From contig CM039120.1 of assembly GCA_022036555.1 (NCBI GenBank), positions 33,133,716-33,197,715 on the forward strand: DNA of 64,000 nucleotides. Direction: 5' to 3'. Source of the stretch: Microstegium vimineum (lineage: Eukaryota > Streptophyta > Magnoliopsida > Poales > Poaceae). Position 1 is the stretch's first letter; each line of letters begins with the position of its first letter. Below, piece by piece: positions 1 to 9,454 of the stretch. The notes below the pieces were generated by a model. The model searched no databases. It saw only the letters and a list, made by a program, of their open reading frames with translations, and had not been told where the DNA came from. The translations under genes were made by a program, and so were the position numbers.

Positions 1-5
1 CCCTC

Positions 6-294
6 TCTAGATCTAGTTGAAAAAGCACAAAAATCATCCAAAAGAGAGGAAATCGACTATTAGAGAGTAAAGTCAACATCTTGCAGTGCCACCCTTCACC
101 AAATCCAAGGGAAAAACCTCCCCAACATGTGTGTAGCCTCTAGAGATCTCCTATTCTCTCTCCTCTCCATTGGATCTAGATCTAGATTAGGGAAGCACCA
201 AAATCATCAAAAGAGAGAAAATCGTGACTTGGAGAGTAGAAGTCAACCTTTTGCGGTGCCACACTTCACCAAATCCAAGGGCAAAACCTCCCCC
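6..294. repeat. tandem duplication inside the CACTA element
   Basis: Two imperfect copies lie at about 6-124 and 172-294. Each contains the landmarks ATCTAG, AAAATCAT, GTGCCAC and TTCACCAAATCCAAGGG in the same order. They differ by scattered substitutions and small indels, so the duplication is not recent. No coding function is evident. Confidence 0.7.
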
Positions 295-398
295 TCAAAA
301 AATTGTCAATTTGATGGTTTTGAGCTCAAAACCATCAAAAATGGAGAAGGATCCGCGGGGAAGAAGAGAGGGGGATGTTGTATTTATACTACAGACTT

Positions 399-573
399 AA
401 CCGTGGCGGTTATGTAATATCAACCGCCACGGTTAATGAATTAACCGTGGCGGTTAGGTTAAAACAACCGCCACGGTTAATGCATTAACCGTGACGGTTG
501 TGCCCCCCAGCCGGTGGGCTTTCCGGCCACCTATTAACCGTGGCGGTTTAGGTGTTTAACCGCCATGGTTAAT
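399..573. repeat. CACTA subterminal repeats (AACCGCCACGGTT)
   Basis: At least seven copies of a 13-bp unit, AACCGTGGCGGTT or its complement, occur here, with one-base variants such as GTGACGG and GCCATGG. Adjacent copies are often head to head around TTAATGAATTAA, forming local palindromes. This is the expected layout of transposase-binding repeats near a CACTA end. Confidence 0.75.
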
Positions 574-612
574 AAAAGTCAAGTGCTATACAAAATCATT
601 TCTGTAGTAGTG

Positions 613-1081
613 GATGGTCTAGTCTGGTGTAGTGAAATGTTAATTTACCATCCATATAACTGCATGTATTTGTGTACCAGCGAAAGGTTCCCACTGCCGC
701 TCATTTAAGGCCTTGTTTGGATCTACATAACTCAAACCACATGGATTAAAGTAGATTGGAGTGTATATTAGTTCAAATACACTTTAACAAATGTGGTTTA
801 ATAATGATACATGTGCATCCAAATAAAACGTAACTATTGCTCGGAGTAACTATTGCTCGGAATATACAGAGATGATCTATATATTTTATGGAGTATATTA
901 TATATCGCATGCATGTGTACGTGTGCGTCATCCAGCACTGGTATATGTGTCGGTGTGGCACTAGCTCATCTGGAAAGCATGCACCCATTAAAGTTACCAT
1001 ATATGATAAAATGGTTAATTAATATTAATCCGCTATAACTTATATATGATATGTGGTGCAGCGCTGTATCAACGTTGGAAA
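613..1081. other. intergenic flank downstream of CCR, with a MITE-like insert
   Basis: No gene is seen between the CACTA end and the CCR stop codon. A short element at about 709-830 starts GGCCTTGTTTGGATCTACAT and ends ATGTGCATCCAAATAAAACG. The two ends are imperfect inverted repeats, as in hAT-type MITEs of grasses. A clear target duplication was not found. The CCR 3' UTR must lie in this stretch, but no convincing polyadenylation signal could be assigned. Confidence 0.45.
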
Positions 1082-1621
1082 TCATGATGATTTGTCGAGT
1101 TGTTCCTTGTCTTTTGGCGGAAGCACGGGCAGCATGCCTTTCTCCTGGAGGCTCTTCACTGTCTCGTGGAGGCACTGCAGCACCGGCACAAAGTCCATCC
1201 CCAGATCCTTGAGCCGCTGGTTCGAGAACTTGTATCCTGTCACCGGAGGGTTCACATCGTCCTTGCACTTCGTAGGTATGGGGTACTCTGGGAATAGCTT
1301 AGCGAGGGTGCGGCAGAGGTCGCCGCGGTGAAGAGTGCTCTCGGCGCAGATGTAGCGGCCGTGCGCGTCGGGTGTCTCGTACACCCGGACGTGTGCCTCT
1401 GCGACGTCCAAGACGTGCACGTACGCCTGCGCGGCGTTCACATACGTCTTGGCCGACCCCGTCAGGTACTTCATTACGTGGTCGGTGCTCGCGTTCACCG
1501 TCGCTTGCAACAACGGACCCAGCACCAGCACTGGATTCACCACGACCAGGGCCAGGCTTCGCTTCCGCGCCACCTCCCATGCGCCCTGCTCGGCCACTGT
1601 CTTGGCGTAGCAATACCAGTT
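1082..1621 (-). CDS. CCR: CCR exon 4 (catalytic Tyr/Lys to stop)
   Basis: The acceptor is GATGCAG. It encodes residues 166-344 and the stop, starting with NWYCYAK and continuing through VVNPVLVLGPLLQ, FPEYPIPTKC and YKFSNQRLKDLG. All of these are hallmarks of the family's substrate-binding half. It is GC-rich relative to the surrounding intron and flank. Confidence 0.92.
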   Translation of the reverse strand, partial: NWYCYAKTVAEQGAWEVARKRSLALVVVNPVLVLGPLLQATVNASTDHVMKYLTGSAKTYVNAAQAYVHVLDVAEAHVRVYETPDAHGRYICAESTLHRGDLCRTLAKLFPEYPIPTKCKDDVNPPVTGYKFSNQRLKDLGMDFVPVLQCLHETVKSLQEKGMLPVLPPKDKEQLDKSS

Positions 1622-4600
1622 CTGCATCACGATATATAACTCATGCGTTATTTGTGATTTTTCATATGCTACAAGTTCAAATATCACCATATATATCATG
1701 CATCGAGCACACATACATACACAACTTTTAAAAAATTTAAACAGTACAAGCATTTTGACGTACAACTCAAATAATAAAAGTTCTACTATCTGCTGAGTAG
1801 TACCACCTCCATTCCTAAAAGAATGTTATTGTAGAAACCGTATTGGTCAAAATAGTTCATGTTTAATCAACTATATCTATCTTGAACGGTATTAAAATTT
1901 ATATCTCTAAATAATTTTACTATTAAAATATATTTTATAACTAGTCTAATGATATTAGATTCATCTCTACTCCTAAAAAGACACAACAGGAATGGTACAC
2001 AGGCTTCGGCGTGCCCTCCCTCGCGAACGCCTCCCACTCAGCCAAACGGCGCCGACAGGTGGGCCCAACTCGCAAACCTCACACCCGTCGCTCACCAGCC
2101 CCGATAGCCATCCCGAGTCCAGACCTCCGTCACCATTCCCCCGACCCCGTCGCACCGCCCTTCAGAGTAGCGACAGCGGCACCGGCACCGTGCGCAGCTG
2201 CGAGCCACCGGGCAATGGCGTCAGGTCTCCCGGCGACCCTCCCCCTCCCCCCCCCCCCCCCCCCCCCCCCCCCCGCAGAGTGCTGTCCGTGCTATCCATT
2301 GCCCGACCCGCTCTCCGTCGAAGTCGCAGCGGAGTGCTGCCCTCGCCCCGACCTGGATGGTTGGAATAGCTCGCCATCATATCTACGCCTTCACGGATGC
2401 GGGGGAAAACAACGGGCCGGCGGGCCGGCGCCATCCTTTGCCGCCTCCTTCCCCTCCTGCGAAGGCGACGACTGCAACTAATCCGGGGGGAGGGGGCGCA
2501 CAGGAGTAGGAGGAGGGGGATGTGTGCCAGATTTGCCGCAACCGCGGCAACGAGGACCACCTGCTACTACGGTATCTGTGCGCCTGCATTGGGAGCATCA
2601 AGTTAGTGCACCACGACTGCATCCTCCGGTGGCTGTGGCTCGACCATAGCAACACGCGCCAGTGCGAGGTAAAACCGCCCCCGCCCTTGACCTCACTCAG
2701 CGGATGGGGATGCAACTGATTCGTTGCTTTGGGGATTGATTGGTCCAACTGCGTGGTAGAATCGATCGATTGAATGTTGAGCTGGTGCTACGGCTGTTGT
2801 TTCTTTGATACGACATGCAGAATGCCCGTGCAAAGATATGTTAATAGGCGTTGATAGTGGATTAGGCTATTATTTATTTTCAGTTGCTAGAATTAGGGGA
2901 TTAGGGTTGAGAATCATGACAATTGGATAGTTTTGATGATTATTCATCTACCAAATGAATTTTTCATAATGCTCCAATACTGTTGTGGTTTGGGAGTATT
3001 TTCAGAGAATCCTCTTGTTTTTTTTATAATGATCCACTGTCCTCTTGTTGAAACTATGTAATCTTACCAATGGTACTACTAATTTATGATTGGGTACATA
3101 TAAATTTATTAGTACTATTTAGATATTTAGTCTGAAATTTGCCTTATGAGAGCTTATTTCAATATTTATTTTAGAACACTACAAGGACAAAACTAAAACG
3201 GTATTATAATGCATGCATCCTATGGTTATAGGCTTGAATTTTGGCTGCCAGCCCAATTCATTTCGTCTTACTCTTGAGAGCAAAGGTTTACGACAGAGCT
3301 TATCTGTTTTTTTTCTTGGTTTGTTCTTTCAGAAGATGTTCTTGTCTATCTGGTTGGTGAACTTGGTCACTAATGCTATCTTATAGGTATATTTTATTTT
3401 TTAGGAAAATATATAGGTCTATTTATTAAAATGAGTCTACCCTGCTTAACTCAGGGCATGTGATCTTGTCAGCGCATCATTTGGCCTATATGCATATGCT
3501 ATACATGCTGCACAACACATATATGGGCATATGGCTATGTCATGTGTAATGCATTGTCTGAATCCTGAACATAAGAGCCTTGGTTTGAGGGCAAAAGCAA
3601 CCTTCCAATCTATGACAAATATGTGATTTAGTTAGTATATTATATACTAATAACATATGCAACACTGAAGGCCTAAATAATTCCACGATTTGTCATTGCT
3701 GAGTCAGCCATGTGCGTTTCAAAACTGCATATCCTCGGTGGTATTTCTGAACTCCTCAGCAACTATATTTTGTAGTTCATTGGGAAGAAAGAAAAATATA
3801 TCCTTGGTTTTCTTGATCAGGTTTGATTTGTTTATGCTTCTTCTAGCTCTTTTAGTTTCGGGTTCTCGCTCATTCTATTGGGCTTCCAGATTTCATTTCA
3901 GGTGTGTTTCTGAAGGGAGATTTTGTTGAACAGGATGAATGCATTGGCAGCAACCAGTAGGAACTTCAAGCAGACAGCTAAGGCTCTATTCGGCAGGGAT
4001 TATTACAGTTGCAGCTGATTTGTAATGCTGATTTATTGTGAGAGAAAAACCATGTTTTATGGTTGAAAAAAATGACTGATTCTAGCTGATAAGCTCAAGC
4101 TGCTGGGCCTCGACTCCAAGCTGGAGAAGAGCTTGCTCATTCTATTCAGGGAGATCAAGGTGATAAAACCACTACAACTCTTTTAGATCAATCTACCAAT
4201 GTGTGTCTTGTACCTAACCTGTACAGGTAACTTGCTTGCTCACCTCCTGTTTGACAATATACCAATGTGTGTCTTGTGCTTGTGTCTTAGGCAAAGGCAA
4301 ATGTTAGTTTGATTTTTTTAAATAGTTCAATTAGTTTATTAGGAATGACAGGACTGTAACTAAATAAATCAATTGGAATGAGTAAAACATAGTGGTGTAG
4401 CACTAGACTTAGCCTCACATGCATAAAGAAATGTTTATTTGTTTGGCAGGCTAAATAATTTGTCACTCTAAAGTAGCCTGTACAAATATGTCCAAGTCTG
4501 ACCTAAATATTTTGCAAACTAGGAATATGATGTAGAAGCAGTTTTGAATAAATAATTTCAGGTGATTTTAATCCTGTAAGGTGTTTCATGCAGTCGATGT

Positions 4601-6016
4601 CAATTCTAGAAAATCTTATTGCCGAACAAGCAGGATGTGGATGAGGTGAATCAGCGCACTGTGGTGGCAATGTGTGAGGCTTGAGTTTGATGGCCACTAA
4701 TTTGATTGGTAACACTAAGCATCTCATGGATACTGAGAACTCACTCCCCAAATGGAAGATGACTGAAAATCACACAAATGCTGCGACAGAATTGCTTGGG
4801 CACATCAAGGAGAGGTATATGCTCAGGAGTCCTGCATGATGTCGAAACATCACTAAGGATGAATCAACCTATGCCCAGATTACTAAATTTGACTTTTATT
4901 TATTTGAATGTGGCTCAAAACCATATGTTGCTAAGCCAAGTTAAAAATTCTTTGTCTTGATTTTGACACTATTTTTTTTATTATGCTCCTATTGCATTGA
5001 AAATTTGAGGCTCCTAACCTACTAATTTTTTCTTACTTTTTATTGTGTTGAATTGCTTTGAAAATTTTAAGACTCCCGTAGCAACGCACGGGGATATGCT
5101 AGTATCATTAATGTCAATACTTTTATATAAATTTAGTTAAAGTTTAATTCTCAAAAAATAAGAATGATGTGACCTACTGCACTGTGTCGATCCCAGATAT
5201 CTCTGAGGTGGTAGTTAGAGGCACAAAAGTATGTGGAGCAGTTAGAAATGGCAGAGAATTGAAGAATGGCCTTTGTTGGTATTTGATGCCTGCCTAGACC
5301 AAGAAACTCCACCGGACGAGCTGTGTGTGTAGTTGACATATCAACGTCGTTGTTCCATCTTTTCACTTTTCATGTACGCATGCTTGTTTGGTGAGGATTG
5401 ACAAGTGCGCGACAACAAACGCACCATCTACACATCCACTCACTGATATGTTACTTATGTATTTCTTTCGTACTAGCTATCATTAGTTGTCTAATTCTGC
5501 AGTCGTCGTCGGCTCATTATTTATTTGGAATAATCATACGAACATTCTTTACTTTTACTCGTAAGCATAAATAATATTACGAAACTAGATAGCTAGTTAA
5601 GTACTTTTAGGGACGGAGGTGACTCAACAGATAGTATAAATAATATGCTAGGGAACCGTCTTGTCCTCGCTCGCTTCAAAGAAAAAACGAAGCTAAGTAC
5701 TCTCAAAAAAGAAAGTTTAGGTATTTGGATGGATGTACCCATCACGCCCATTCATGCATGTGCGCGTACCTCAGTGTTCTTGCAAAACTCAAGGTCGCTC
5801 CAACAGGTGTCGTCAACAGGCTTGTTGGGATCACGGTACGGGTTCATGTACACCGCGCCGATGGAGGACGTGAACACGACGCGCTTGACGCCGGTGTCAG
5901 CCGCTGCCGTGATCACGTACCGTGTGCCTAGGATTGCTGGCTCAATCATCATCTCCTGCATGGCATGCGAGTGTTCACGTATAGTATATGCATTGGAGGG
6001 GGCGGTACCAAATAAT

Positions 6017-6048
<32 letters not shown>

Positions 6049-6710
6049 GCTCCCTTACTCCGGTAAATAAAGTCGCTACGTGACGTATGTAAGTCAAACT
6101 TTGTCAACTTTAACTAAATTTATTTTTCATGTGTATGACTAGATTTATAAAAAATACGTATAATATTTAAATCTTTACATAAATTTATCGTAAAAGTATG
6201 TTTAATGATGTATCTATTGTTACTAAGTATATAATATAAATATTTATATTCCTTTATATACAATTAGTTAAAGTTTAAAAAGTTTGACTTACCCGAAAGC
6301 GAGAATGACTTTTATTTAGAGATCAAGGAAGTACTATATATATATTTATAGGAAATTTTCTTTCTACACCTGTATATAGTTACTCTCCTCTATATAACTT
6401 GATATATATGAACCAACGAAATATATGTATATAAAGTATATGATCATATGAGACTATTTAGGGTAGTATGTGTACAAAGTATGCAAGTATATAGGTAGTT
6501 TTTGGTTATATACTTGTTTTACATACTATAACTAGTATTATAAAAATATATTAAAAAATATGGGCTCTCTTGAAATTTTTTCGTGCAGATAAGATTTAGA
6601 GTATCTTAAAATGAGCATATAAACATACTCAAACTGATATATAAGTATGTATACATATCTTATATATTTTATTAAAGATGAGAGTAACTGCGTACAGAAG
6701 TAGAAAAAAC

Positions 6711-6761
<51 letters not shown>

Positions 6762-7561
6762 TATTCTTCTACAATATATGTATTCTACCTCCATGGGTGG
6801 TAGATGCCCCCCCTAAATTTGGACAGACATGACTGGACACAGCTCAGACAAACTATTTCTGTCTTGTATACAAAGCTGAATCAAGTACTGTGATGGTTAC
6901 AGTGGCACGTGAAGCTCGCTGCGTTTTTCGTTTTCATCCTTGCGCCCCCTGTACAGATACAGCCGACTGTCTGGGTGGATTCATGTCACCCACAGAAGCT
7001 ATTTTTTTGCAAAAATATCGGTCACTGCTTCTAAACTACTTAGTATTTTGATAATTCATATATCTTAAACTAATTTTAGTATTTTGCAATTTAGTTTAAA
7101 GATACTATATTTATTTCCATCCCAAATAGCAATAATCAAACAGGGCAGCAGTTGAAAAAGTTGTGACAAAATCGGACTTGAAAAATTATATTTGGTTTGT
7201 GACCAAAATAAACCTTGGTTACTGCCAAATCTGGAGTAGTTAAGAATGTTTAGACGATACCCAAGACAATTTTTGGGTTCTACACGCCTGCCACCAACCA
7301 GTGTACCACTACATGTGAACCACTTAAACCTTGGACTCGTCCTCATGTGTGGGTGTCAGATAAGCTGTTTCTTATAGACAGCCCACCACCCAAGCTCGTG
7401 GCCCATGGTACTGAAAATAGCTGGACACGACTAGGCAGTGTCTGCTCTTTGCCAAAACGAGGTAGACCAATCTCACCGTCCATGACAACACGTGTCAAAC
7501 ATCCATGGAGGTACGCAGCTACCACCCCACAAGGGGGCAGCTACCCTCTATATGCAGAAAA

Positions 7562-7629
<68 letters not shown>

Positions 7630-7702
7630 CATGTGTCAAACATCCATGCAGGTACGCAGCTACCACCCCAAAGGGGGCAGCTACCCTCTATATGCAGAAA
7701 AT

Positions 7703-7742
<40 letters not shown>

Positions 7743-8334
7743 TGCTCTCTAAAATCACAGTTCTCTCTCTACTAATTGAGATGCTACATGACTCTATACA
7801 TTTAATATATAGTAGTTCTTTTATGAATTTATTTTACCAGAAGGAAAATAAATATAGCAGTTAGAGCACAGAAATGAAACTTAAAAAACCTATTAGAGAA
7901 ATGATATATATAAGTGTCCTACAACATTGGAGCTTACCGGGTCATCGGTGACTGGTGAGGCGGCATGGAAGACGCCGTCGCAGCCGGAGAAGGCCTCGAC
8001 AAGGCTTTCTGGATCCAGCAGATCGGCGCGGAGGAGGACAAGGCGTTCCGCGGCGCCGTCAAGCGCTCTCAGGTGGTCGTTCTTTGGATCGACTGATCAA
8101 GAGTTTGTTGTACAAAAGAATCAAATCAAATTAATTAATACACAATATGGATAGATCGTTTGTAATATATATGCACGCACCAGGGTTCCTGACGGTGCCA
8201 CGGACTGTATAACCCTTGTCCAGGAGGCGCTTGACGAGCCAGGAGGCGATGAACCCCCCAGCTCCGGTGACGCAAACTGTCCGGCCATGACCGGAGAGCG
8301 CAGGCACGGGCGTTGTCGTTTCTTCTGTTGGCAT
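1082..8334 (-). CDS. CCR: cinnamoyl-CoA reductase (CCR), four exons, intact
   Basis: Cinnamoyl-CoA reductase converts hydroxycinnamoyl-CoA esters to aldehydes with NADPH, the entry step of monolignol synthesis in the cytosol. The coding exons on the minus strand are 8334-8181, 8092-7938, 5955-5770 and 1621-1082. Every intron has GT and AG ends. Exon sizes of 154, 155, 186 and 540 bp join in phase to 345 codons including stop, a normal length for the family. Residues 24-30 (GAGGFIA) form the Rossmann nucleotide-binding loop. SS at 133-134 plus Tyr168 and Lys172 of NWYCYAK match the Ser-Tyr-Lys catalytic set. Proven CCRs usually have NWYCYGK; the Gly to Ala change means a CCR-like paralogue with altered substrate choice is possible. 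The start was chosen as the first ATG before the Rossmann motif. Introns are 88, 1982 and 4148 bp; the last holds a Helitron. No disabling mutation was seen. Confidence 0.9.
2241..2274 (+). repeat. poly-C tract in the Helitron
   Basis: It is a nearly pure run of more than 30 C residues, broken by one T near its start. It lies in the GC-rich region (about 2010-2510) ahead of the captured RINGv exon, presumably that gene's former leader or N-terminal coding region. Such tracts are prone to slippage and sequencing error. Confidence 0.8.
2510..2668 (+). pseudogene. captured RINGv (RING-CH) E3 ubiquitin ligase exon
   Basis: The frame that reads VCQICRN at 2522 encodes a partial RING-CH domain: CQICRN, GNEDH, CACIGSIK, VHHDC, HSNTRQCEV. 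This matches the N-terminal domain of plant DOA10-type membrane E3 ligases (SUD1/CER9 family), which ubiquitinate ER proteins. The exon ends QCE at 2668 with a GT donor. An in-frame TAG at 2507-2509 lies directly before the acidic run preceding the domain, and small in-frame insertions (extra Leu, WLW) disturb spacing. No further exons of the gene were identified. It is a fragment carried by the Helitron, not a working gene. Confidence 0.75.
3935..4159 (+). pseudogene. captured glutamate dehydrogenase exon 1, split by a MITE
   Basis: Codons 3935-3982 read MNALAATSRNFKQTAK, and after a 114-bp interruption codons 4097-4159 read KLLGLDSKLEKSLLI then LFREIK. Together these are the N-terminus of plant mitochondrial NAD(H)-dependent glutamate dehydrogenase. 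A GT donor follows at 4160. One conserved Pro in the family's LLIPFREIK is Leu here. The catalytic Lys and Rossmann parts are absent. The fragment sits on the same strand as the RINGv piece, about 1.3 kb downstream in the same Helitron. Confidence 0.75.
3983..4096. mobile_element. MITE inside the captured GDH exon
   Basis: The insert starts GGCTCTATTCGGCAGG and ends AGCTGATAAGCTC, with AAG on each side, which could be a 3-bp target duplication. Similar short elements with TTCGGC starts and GCTGATAAGC ends are common in grasses. Its terminal inverted repeats are weak, so the family is uncertain. Confidence 0.55.
4580..4960 (+). other. possible third captured fragment, unidentified
   Basis: Short stretches between 4625 and 4840 read like broken coding sequence (for example DVDEVNQRTVVAMCEA, then in another frame TENHTNAATELLGHIKER). 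Frameshifts and stops separate them. I do not recognise the protein; it may be chance. Confidence 0.2.
5075..5102 (+). other. Helitron 3' hairpin and CTAG terminus
   Basis: CCCGT at 5075-5079 pairs with ACGGG at 5088-5092 around a GCAACGC-containing loop. After a six-base spacer the element ends in CTAG. This CCCGT-GCAACGC-ACGGG hairpin is the common 3' end of grass Helitrons. Confidence 0.85.
5770..5955 (-). CDS. CCR: CCR exon 3
   Basis: The acceptor is CATGCAG and the donor is GTACGCGC. It encodes residues 104-165 exactly in phase, including VVFTSSIGAVYMNP (catalytic Ser region) and CWSDLEFCKNTE. Confidence 0.9.
6049..6336. mobile_element. Stowaway-like MITE
   Basis: Its left end, CTCCCTTACTCCGGTAAATA, resembles the complement of the right end near 6336 (TACTTCCTTGATCTCTAAAT). 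Inner flanks also match as inverted copies: AAGTCAAACTTTGTC near 6092, and AAGTTTGACTT near 6280. The AT-rich interior and size of about 290 bp fit Tc1/mariner-derived Stowaway elements. Confidence 0.55.
7491..7741. repeat. tandem duplication with (AT)n tails
   Basis: Two copies of about 75 bp, starting GTGTCAAACATCCATG and ending TATATGCAGAAAAT, each run into a long (AT)n tract. The copies differ at only a few positions, so the duplication is fairly young. Slippage or unequal exchange between AT tracts is a likely origin. Confidence 0.75.
7938..8092 (-). CDS. CCR: CCR exon 2
   Basis: The acceptor is GATCAG before 8092 and the donor is GTAAGCTC after 7938. It completes codon 52 and encodes to residue 103, with HLRALDGAAERLVLLRADLL and GVFHAASPVTDDP, both conserved in the CCR/DFR family. 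Intron 1 is only 88 bp. Confidence 0.9.
8181..8334 (-). CDS. CCR: CCR exon 1 (start and Rossmann loop)
   Basis: It runs from the ATG at 8334 to a GT donor (GTGCGTGC) directly after 8181. It encodes residues 1-51 and the first base of codon 52, including TVCVTGAGGFIASWL and the RGTVRNP segment that in this family helps select NADPH. The 12-residue Thr/Pro-rich N-terminus is variable in CCRs. Confidence 0.9.
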
Positions 8335-8650
8335 CTTAGCTATGCCGGCAGCCAGGCCCTTCGATCTACTGTTGAAGGAATAGATATATATAGACAGATG
8401 TTCTGTTTCTAGTCTAGACTAAGCTCGATGTTATATATATATATTGGTGGCTAGTCAGCGAAAGATAGATAGCTAGCGGTTATTAGTCTGACATGCATGT
8501 ATGCTGTAGCCAGGTGGGTAAGCAGATGAGGACTAGGATGTGTGTGCGAGTAGCTGAGGCACACGCATCTGTCTCTGTATATATAGTGCTGGGGGCACCG
8601 AACCGCTAGCCAGAGTGGTTCAGGACAGTTGGAAAGTGTGGAGCCCACGT
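8335..8650 (-). promoter_or_regulatory. CCR core promoter and 5' leader region
   Basis: On the minus strand two TATA-like runs precede the start codon. One is TATATATA at about 8585-8578, which would give a leader of roughly 200 nt. The other is CTATATATATC near 8394-8384, which would leave only about 20 nt. The farther one is more plausible. No AC-rich lignin element (ACCWAMC) was confidently identified. Confidence 0.4.
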
Positions 8651-9454
8651 GAGCGAGAGAGTCGTAGCTCTACTTTCCCGCAGGAGTTGGTGGGAAAATT
8701 TCTTTATTTGCACATGAATGAATCTGCAAGTTTGATTAGGACGACTGATGTACATTTTCCTCCATGAATGTAATAATAAATAACAGCCGATTAAAAAATT
8801 ATCAAGAAGCTTCTTATATCTTTGTAAGGGCGGGAAGGTAGCCGAGATACTAGTACATGGAGACTGGAAGACCTGTGGACGATCCTGAACCGGTAGAGCT
8901 AGCCAGCGAGTCGCGCGCGCGTTGGCCACCCAGCATCATATCAGCTCCGGCCTCGGGTCAGCGCAGAGTTGGTAGCAGCTACTACTATAGTCGGGGGCGA
9001 CAGACTTGAATAGGTGCATGAACGGATGGACATGGACACATGGTTACAAACGACCAACGACACATGGTCACAAAGGACCAACGCCTTGTTTGGTTTCAGG
9101 CGGCTGGAGCCGGCAACCGTCAAGGTTTTGGTTCAGCCACAGGATACGCTCCGGGCCTATTCGTAGCAGCGCAGCAGTGGTAGTTGGAGACCGCAATTTT
9201 AGCTACTTGCTTTTGACTGTATGATAATTAAGTTCCGTCATTTTCTTCTCATCCACTCGTCGGCTAGGTGTCAGGGTTTTGTGGTCAAGACTCTTACACG
9301 TTTTCCTTTTAACTAGAAAGATAATAAACGTTTCGGGGGGCTATAAGTTCAAACTATTTAAAGACATGAACGTATAATTTTTATTTAGAAAAAACTAAGA
9401 CAAAAACCTTTTCTTTGACCCATTTTCTTTAACTTCACCCTCCTCCTAACATTC
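8651..9454. other. upstream flank of CCR, no gene seen
   Basis: It contains short open frames only. A segment starting near 9082 with GCCTTGTTTGGTTTC resembles the terminus of a grass hAT-type MITE, but its partner end was not located. From about 9300 the sequence passes into the repeat complex. Confidence 0.4.

Larger units (their letters stand above)
1..612. mobile_element. CACTA transposon, right terminal part
   Basis: The block ends at 612 with TGTAGTAGTG, so read on the other strand it begins CACTACTACAGAAATG, a typical CACTA (En/Spm superfamily) terminus. Just inside lies a set of AACCGCCACGGTTAAT-type subterminal repeats in both orientations, which is where the transposase binds in this superfamily. 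The left end is outside the window, so element size, target duplication and the presence of a transposase cannot be judged. The 96-codon plus-strand reading frame at 127-417 shows no recognisable domain. Confidence 0.75.
1964..5102 (+). mobile_element. Helitron (non-autonomous, gene-capturing) in CCR intron 3
   Basis: The 5' end reads TCTCTACTCCTAAAAAG from 1964, preceded by A at 1963. The 3' end is CTAG at 5099-5102, followed by T at 5103, and a 5-bp stem hairpin lies just upstream. Insertion between A and T, a TC start and a hairpin-CTAG end are the defining Helitron features. No RepHel helicase frame is present, so it would have moved with help from another element. It carries pieces of at least two host genes, both in the plus direction, opposite to CCR. 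Introns of the captured genes seem retained because splice donors follow both exons. Confidence 0.82.
1784..5636. mobile_element. possible mariner/Stowaway-type element interrupted by the Helitron
   Basis: The sequence from 1784 (TACTATCTGCTGAGTA, then ACCTCCATTCCTAAAAG) is mirrored by the complement of 5602-5636 (TACTATCTGTTGAGTC, then ACCTCCGTCCCTAAAAG). If these are the inverted termini, the Helitron at 1964-5102 split an element of roughly 700 bp. The CTCCCTCCGTCCC-like termini fit Stowaway families, but this size would be large for one. Confidence 0.4.
5956..7937. other. CCR intron 2: repeats, no gene
   Basis: The intron is AT-rich. It holds (AT)n runs at 6020-6048, 6713-6755, about 7566-7620 and 7705-7741, a Stowaway-like element, and a duplicated block at 7491-7741. 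Open frames here made of alternating Tyr-Ile are translations of the AT runs and are not genes. Confidence 0.7.

Noticed and set aside
127..417. A 96-codon frame in the CACTA element as a gene
   Set aside because: It runs through a tandem duplication and into subterminal repeats and has no recognisable features.
1053..1731. Several plus-strand frames of 65-119 codons over CCR exon 4
   Set aside because: They mirror the GC-rich minus-strand exon; the minus strand alone shows conserved CCR motifs.
5152..5640. Second part of the Helitron-hosting segment as a gene (71-codon minus frame)
   Set aside because: No conserved motif, and it is likely the remainder of a mobile element split by the Helitron.
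7347..7864. Three overlapping plus-strand frames of 86-142 codons
   Set aside because: They are mostly Tyr-Ile-Tyr-Ile translated from (AT)n repeats in CCR intron 2.
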